A stretch of DNA of 64,000 nucleotides from Strigops habroptila. Its lineage: Eukaryota > Chordata > Aves > Psittaciformes > Psittacidae. The notes below the pieces were generated by a model that did no database searches, was not told the origin of the DNA, and worked only from the letters and a program-made list of their open reading frames with translations. Shown piece by piece: positions 60,050-64,000 of this stretch; position 1 is the stretch's first letter, and every line of letters starts with the position of its first letter. Position numbers and translations under genes: made by a program. Location of the stretch: positions 8,277,284 through 8,341,283 of the forward strand of contig NC_046358.1 of assembly GCF_004027225.2 (NCBI RefSeq), read 5' to 3'.

Positions 60050-63000
60050 CGAGAAATTTCTTTTCTACCTACTGTGATGTTTGGATGAGGGGGAGGAATA
60101 CGACAGCACTGAAGCCCCCTTCTGCCCAGCGATTGCTTTCCTGAAGATAGTACTGCTAATAAAAAGGTTTGCACTTATGCGCCACCTCTAACCCCCAAAC
60201 AAAGCACTTATGACTAATTAAATCACAGCTCCCAAAATAACTACACTGCCACCATCATTCAGCAGGGTGGTGGAGAGAGAGATCTCAACAACTTCTTTCC
60301 AACCCATGAACCAAAATACCTGTAGCAGTCTTCCCATAGCAGCACACAGTGACTCCACTGCAGTGTCACAAATAAGTAATTTCAGGACCCATGCTCCCCT
60401 GAAGCTACATCTCAGTGCTACACTCAGTGACCTCACCATATGTTCAGTATTCTTTGCCTGGATATTTAGTGTCTATCTAGAAAATAGGTGAATCCATGTC
60501 CAGAAGTCTTGCAGTTTGATTTTAAATGCATTGAGAAGGAAGGGAGGAGCTATAAGCAGTAAGTGAAACTTGGGAGTGGAAGGGTGAGGCAGATGAGAGG
60601 GTTGTGCTCTCCTGCGTGGGCCCAGGGTTCCAGCAGCAGTTCATCCATCCTCAGAACTTACCTCAAAGGGATCTTGTATATGCTCACTCTCACAGTGACC
60701 CTGCAAGCACCCTGTGGGAAACACTGAGACACATAACCTTCCTTGATTCCTCTTCACTCTGTGTGCAGTGACTCACTGCCTGTAATTGTAGCTGTAAATT
60801 AGCATATATGTGCAGGCTGGTATATTGTGGAGCATGCAAGACCAGACTCCAGCTCTGCCACACTCTGTCGTCCTCCCTGCTTGATGACAGGCAGCAGCTA
60901 GTACTCACTCTTGCATCACAAGGTCCAAGCGATTATTTTGAAATCAATCTCATTCATAGTAAGGCACTTTACACTGGTAAAGAGAGTTACCTTGCAAACT
61001 GCAGTGGATGCCACCTAAATGCACTTCCATGTGCCATAAAGGCCAGCATGAAACAATTCTGCACGGAGGAAGAGAGGAGTTGTTGTCCAAGGAACATCAC
61101 TAGAGTAAGTCACTTCTTCCATGTTGATGTCTGTGTAATATACATATGATGACTTTTCAGAAGGTCTTATCTGAAATGTGCATTGGTACTATCTGGTGGT
61201 TTCCATCTAAAGCATTTAATAACCTGCTGCTAGCTCCATAGTCACACTTTGCACAGTCTTCTCCATAGATACGGCATGAAAGGAAAATGGCTCATGAATA
61301 TGAAACTGTACCGTCTGAAATGCTCTTGAAAGAATGACCAAAAGAAAATTCCCATGGACACAAGCATCTCTACCCCAAAGACAAAATATATCCCTTAACA
61401 TTTGTCTTTATTACTACATATCTGTGTTAAATACTTATGAACAAACTTAGGTGGAGCAGTCACAGCTGAGAATCACTTGCACTCCTGCAAAACTAGTCTT
61501 CCCAGCTCTTGAAAGAAGAATGCTTCCCTGGAAAAATTCCAGTATTAAAGTGGGAATCTACTTTCATTAGAAATGTCTGCAAAACATCCTCTATCAAAGA
61601 AAAGAGAGTAGGTTATCCAGCTCAACTTCCCTGAGTTTTATATATATATAAAATATATATATGAGTAGATATATATACCTATACACATTTATACCATTCA
61701 CAGCCAATAGAGGACTCCCTGACATTACATTTTCTTACCCAGGTTGCTTTCAATATCCATAAGTGGGATACCACCTCATTATTCCAGAGTCAGTGTATCT
61801 TTCCAGCTGAGTGGTTTCCTGACGTTCAGATTACGTTTTCCTTTTCTCAAAATAATGTCACCATTGCCATACCCAAAACATGTTCCTAAATAATTTTTCC
61901 TCTCCTGCTCATGACCACCACCAAGTTCTGTAGCTGACATTGTCTTCCCTTAAACACTGCTTCTCCAAGCCACACAGGAAGATTTTGGAATACAGTATCT
62001 TTAAAAGTTTTGTGCAAATCAAGAATTATGATCTCAACACTTTTTCATTCATGCAGTAAGTTCATGATAGAACTAAGTGCTGAAGGCTCAAAACACCTGT
62101 AAGAGTAAATCCTTGTCATCACTGAGAAAATTTTAACTGTTGATGGCTTATTCGCTGGTGTCTGTAAGGACTACATAATCTGCTGATTTTTTAGTTTGTC
62201 CCACTGGCGTTTTAGAGATAGAAATGTGTCTCTAGGATTATGATTTCAGGAAGATTACTACTTCAAAGGTTAAGTATCTTTTTGGGGTTTTTGCTTTTTT
62301 CCTTAGTTCCTTTACAATTCAAGACTTTCAAAGACAACCATCAAGCAGACAGTAAGAAAATTCATGGATGAAGCTATCCAAAGTCTAAAGAGCCATAGAC
62401 TGGCTCATTTAGCAACCACATTTCCAGAGTAAATAATTTAAAACCACTAGTGATCTTGATACACATGCTACTTAAACTCTTACTTTCATTTTTAAAGATT
62501 AGAAAGACTGTGTTACTGATGAGAGAACACACAGCAGTCTCTTTAAAGCTCCAAGCAATAACAAAGAAAGTAAAAAGGAAGGTATAATTTTTCTTTGCTC
62601 TCCATCTACTTTGTAATGCTCATTCATATGCACATGGTCTTGTATCCGTGTCTTAATTAGGGCAAAGTGGAGCAAACGTCAGTATCTTGCTGATCTGAAG
62701 CAGTCAAAACTCATCTGAACTACCCTGTTGCAAGCACTAGTCCCCCCAACATGATATTCACATAATTGTATACCTAATTGCAATAGGTTGCGGGTAGCAA
62801 TGACAGCTGATCCAAAATCCTACAATTACTTTACATATAACTTTGTCACCTTCTGATGATCCAGGACTACAGAAATGTATCACCAATTGAGAATTTCATA
62901 TTGTTGCAAGAGAAAAGTATCTTTACAACACCTTTGTGGCAACAATGGGAGTGGATCATCATTCAAACATCTTGAACGTAGCAAGAAAGGTAAATACCCA

Positions 63001-64000
63001 AAAACATGCTAGAGGTATTACAAAATGATAGCCAGATGTCACATTGGAAAATAAATACCCAGAATTAACAATAAACTAACAAATAAACAAATATTGTGTC
63101 AGATCTATAGTTGGGGATTTCCCCTGACTCCAGTTTTCACAGTGTTTTCTTTTTTCTTTTCTTTTTTTCAACAATTCCGTAAGTTACAAAACCTACACAG
63201 ACATCATCCTGCCAGTCAAACAAGAGAGCAAGCAGTCCAACCCAAAGTTCATTTACATGAAGTTACATGATAGACGTAAACTCAACCTCTGCACACAAGA
63301 TTCACTATGGCTGAAAAATGACACTTCCTCCCCCATGGTATCACTTTCAGTCCCTGAAAAATTCAGCTTTGGCTAGACACTTTTTGGCCTGCCACTAATT
63401 TAAAGCTATTTTCTGGCATTTTATATTTTTTTATATATATATAAACCCTTTCACATTAATATGTTGACATAGTCTGAAAATTTCGTATCATCCATTTGTA
63501 AGCTGGAGAGACCTTTAATCTGAATCTGAATTTAAATCCGTGAGAATGATAAGTGAAAAATTGGTCAAGAGAGAGAGAGGTCACAGCAGCTGATAAGGGC
63601 AGGGGGGATTATTTTTACTTAAGGCACTATTCTGGTTATGACATACATGAAGGAAGATTTCTGCCTCCAAAAGACTTATTGAGAAACTTGATTAAAATGA
63701 TTCCACATGCCTTTCATACATTTTGGAGAGATAAAATCTCGCTCCTCCTACTCACTCACCTGAAGCAACTGGGCAATTTTGCCATCCAAAAATCATCAGT
63801 GAAGAATGGTCCCATCTGTTCCCAATATATGCAATCCTGCCTTCAGTTTTATTGCAACAGAATTTCAAATCCAGTCACTGTCTCAAAAGTCAGTAGCTCA
63901 AAACCTTTGTCGCTGTCCCTCCCTGTGCTCTGCACACCTGAGCATACAGCAGCATGTCTCTCTACCTTTGCAGGAACAGTCTGAGCTCACCTCACCTTTC
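60050..64000. other. Upstream flank of gene B
   Basis: About 4 kb without a gene I recognise. A perfect donor (GAG/gtaagt) on minus near 60660 could belong to an alternative non-coding first exon but has no supporting evidence. The 143-codon frame at 63553-63984 shows no domain. Confidence 0.5.
61637..61677. repeat. TA-rich simple repeat
   Basis: About 40 bases of TATATA with a few interruptions, in the flank upstream of gene B. A shorter TA tract lies at 63430-63444. Confidence 0.75.

Noticed and set aside
60640-60720. Alternative first exon of gene B ending GAG/gtaagt
   Set aside because: Only the donor is good; there is no start codon in frame and no promoter-like elements nearby.
63553-63984. 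143-codon plus-strand frame near the window end
   Set aside because: No domain or splice context; not part of a third PLA2G4 copy on either strand.

Overview
The window is vertebrate nuclear DNA, most likely from a bird. The fragments near 4935, 15080, 34351 and 49135 are 3' ends of CR1 retrotransposons, including the ATTCTATG tail, which is typical of avian genomes. The sequence is AT-rich and dominated by introns, and both genes found lie on the minus strand with clean GT-AG (twice GC-AG) splice sites.

There are two complete genes, arranged head to tail. Gene A runs from its start codon at 25803 to its stop at 1198 (20 coding exons, 2448 nt, 815 residues). Gene B runs from 59842 to 28887 (21 coding exons, 2430 nt, 809 residues). 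Both encode group IV cytosolic phospholipases A2 with an N-terminal C2 domain followed by the lipase domain, and both resemble mammalian PLA2G4E most. The exon models were built by hand. In both, every junction keeps the reading phase, and 15 of the 19 homologous internal or first exon pairs have identical lengths, so this is a tandem duplication with a conserved gene structure. Mammals carry a comparable PLA2G4E/D/F cluster, and birds are known to have several epsilon-like copies.

Layout: 1-1197 is the flank downstream of gene A. 1198-25803 is gene A, with a 7.8 kb intron at 16331-24166. 25804-28886 is the 3.1 kb intergenic stretch holding the gene A promoter and the gene B 3' end. 28887-59842 is gene B. 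59843-64000 is the gene B promoter and upstream DNA, in which I recognise no further gene.

Main points for a second look. (1) Both proteins start with MGxxxS, a possible N-myristoylation signal; gene B begins MGSNLSS, close to the Src-type start. (2) Gene A replaces the central glycine of the GGGxR oxyanion loop with cysteine, while gene B keeps the canonical loop. (3) Gene B uses two GC donors where gene A uses GT. (4) The gene B leader holds an overlapping upstream ORF and an ATG-TAA start-stop element. (5) Gene B has a 12-codon exon that gene A lacks, plus a possible second in-frame cassette exon. All functional statements are inferred from family knowledge; no alignment or database search was run.
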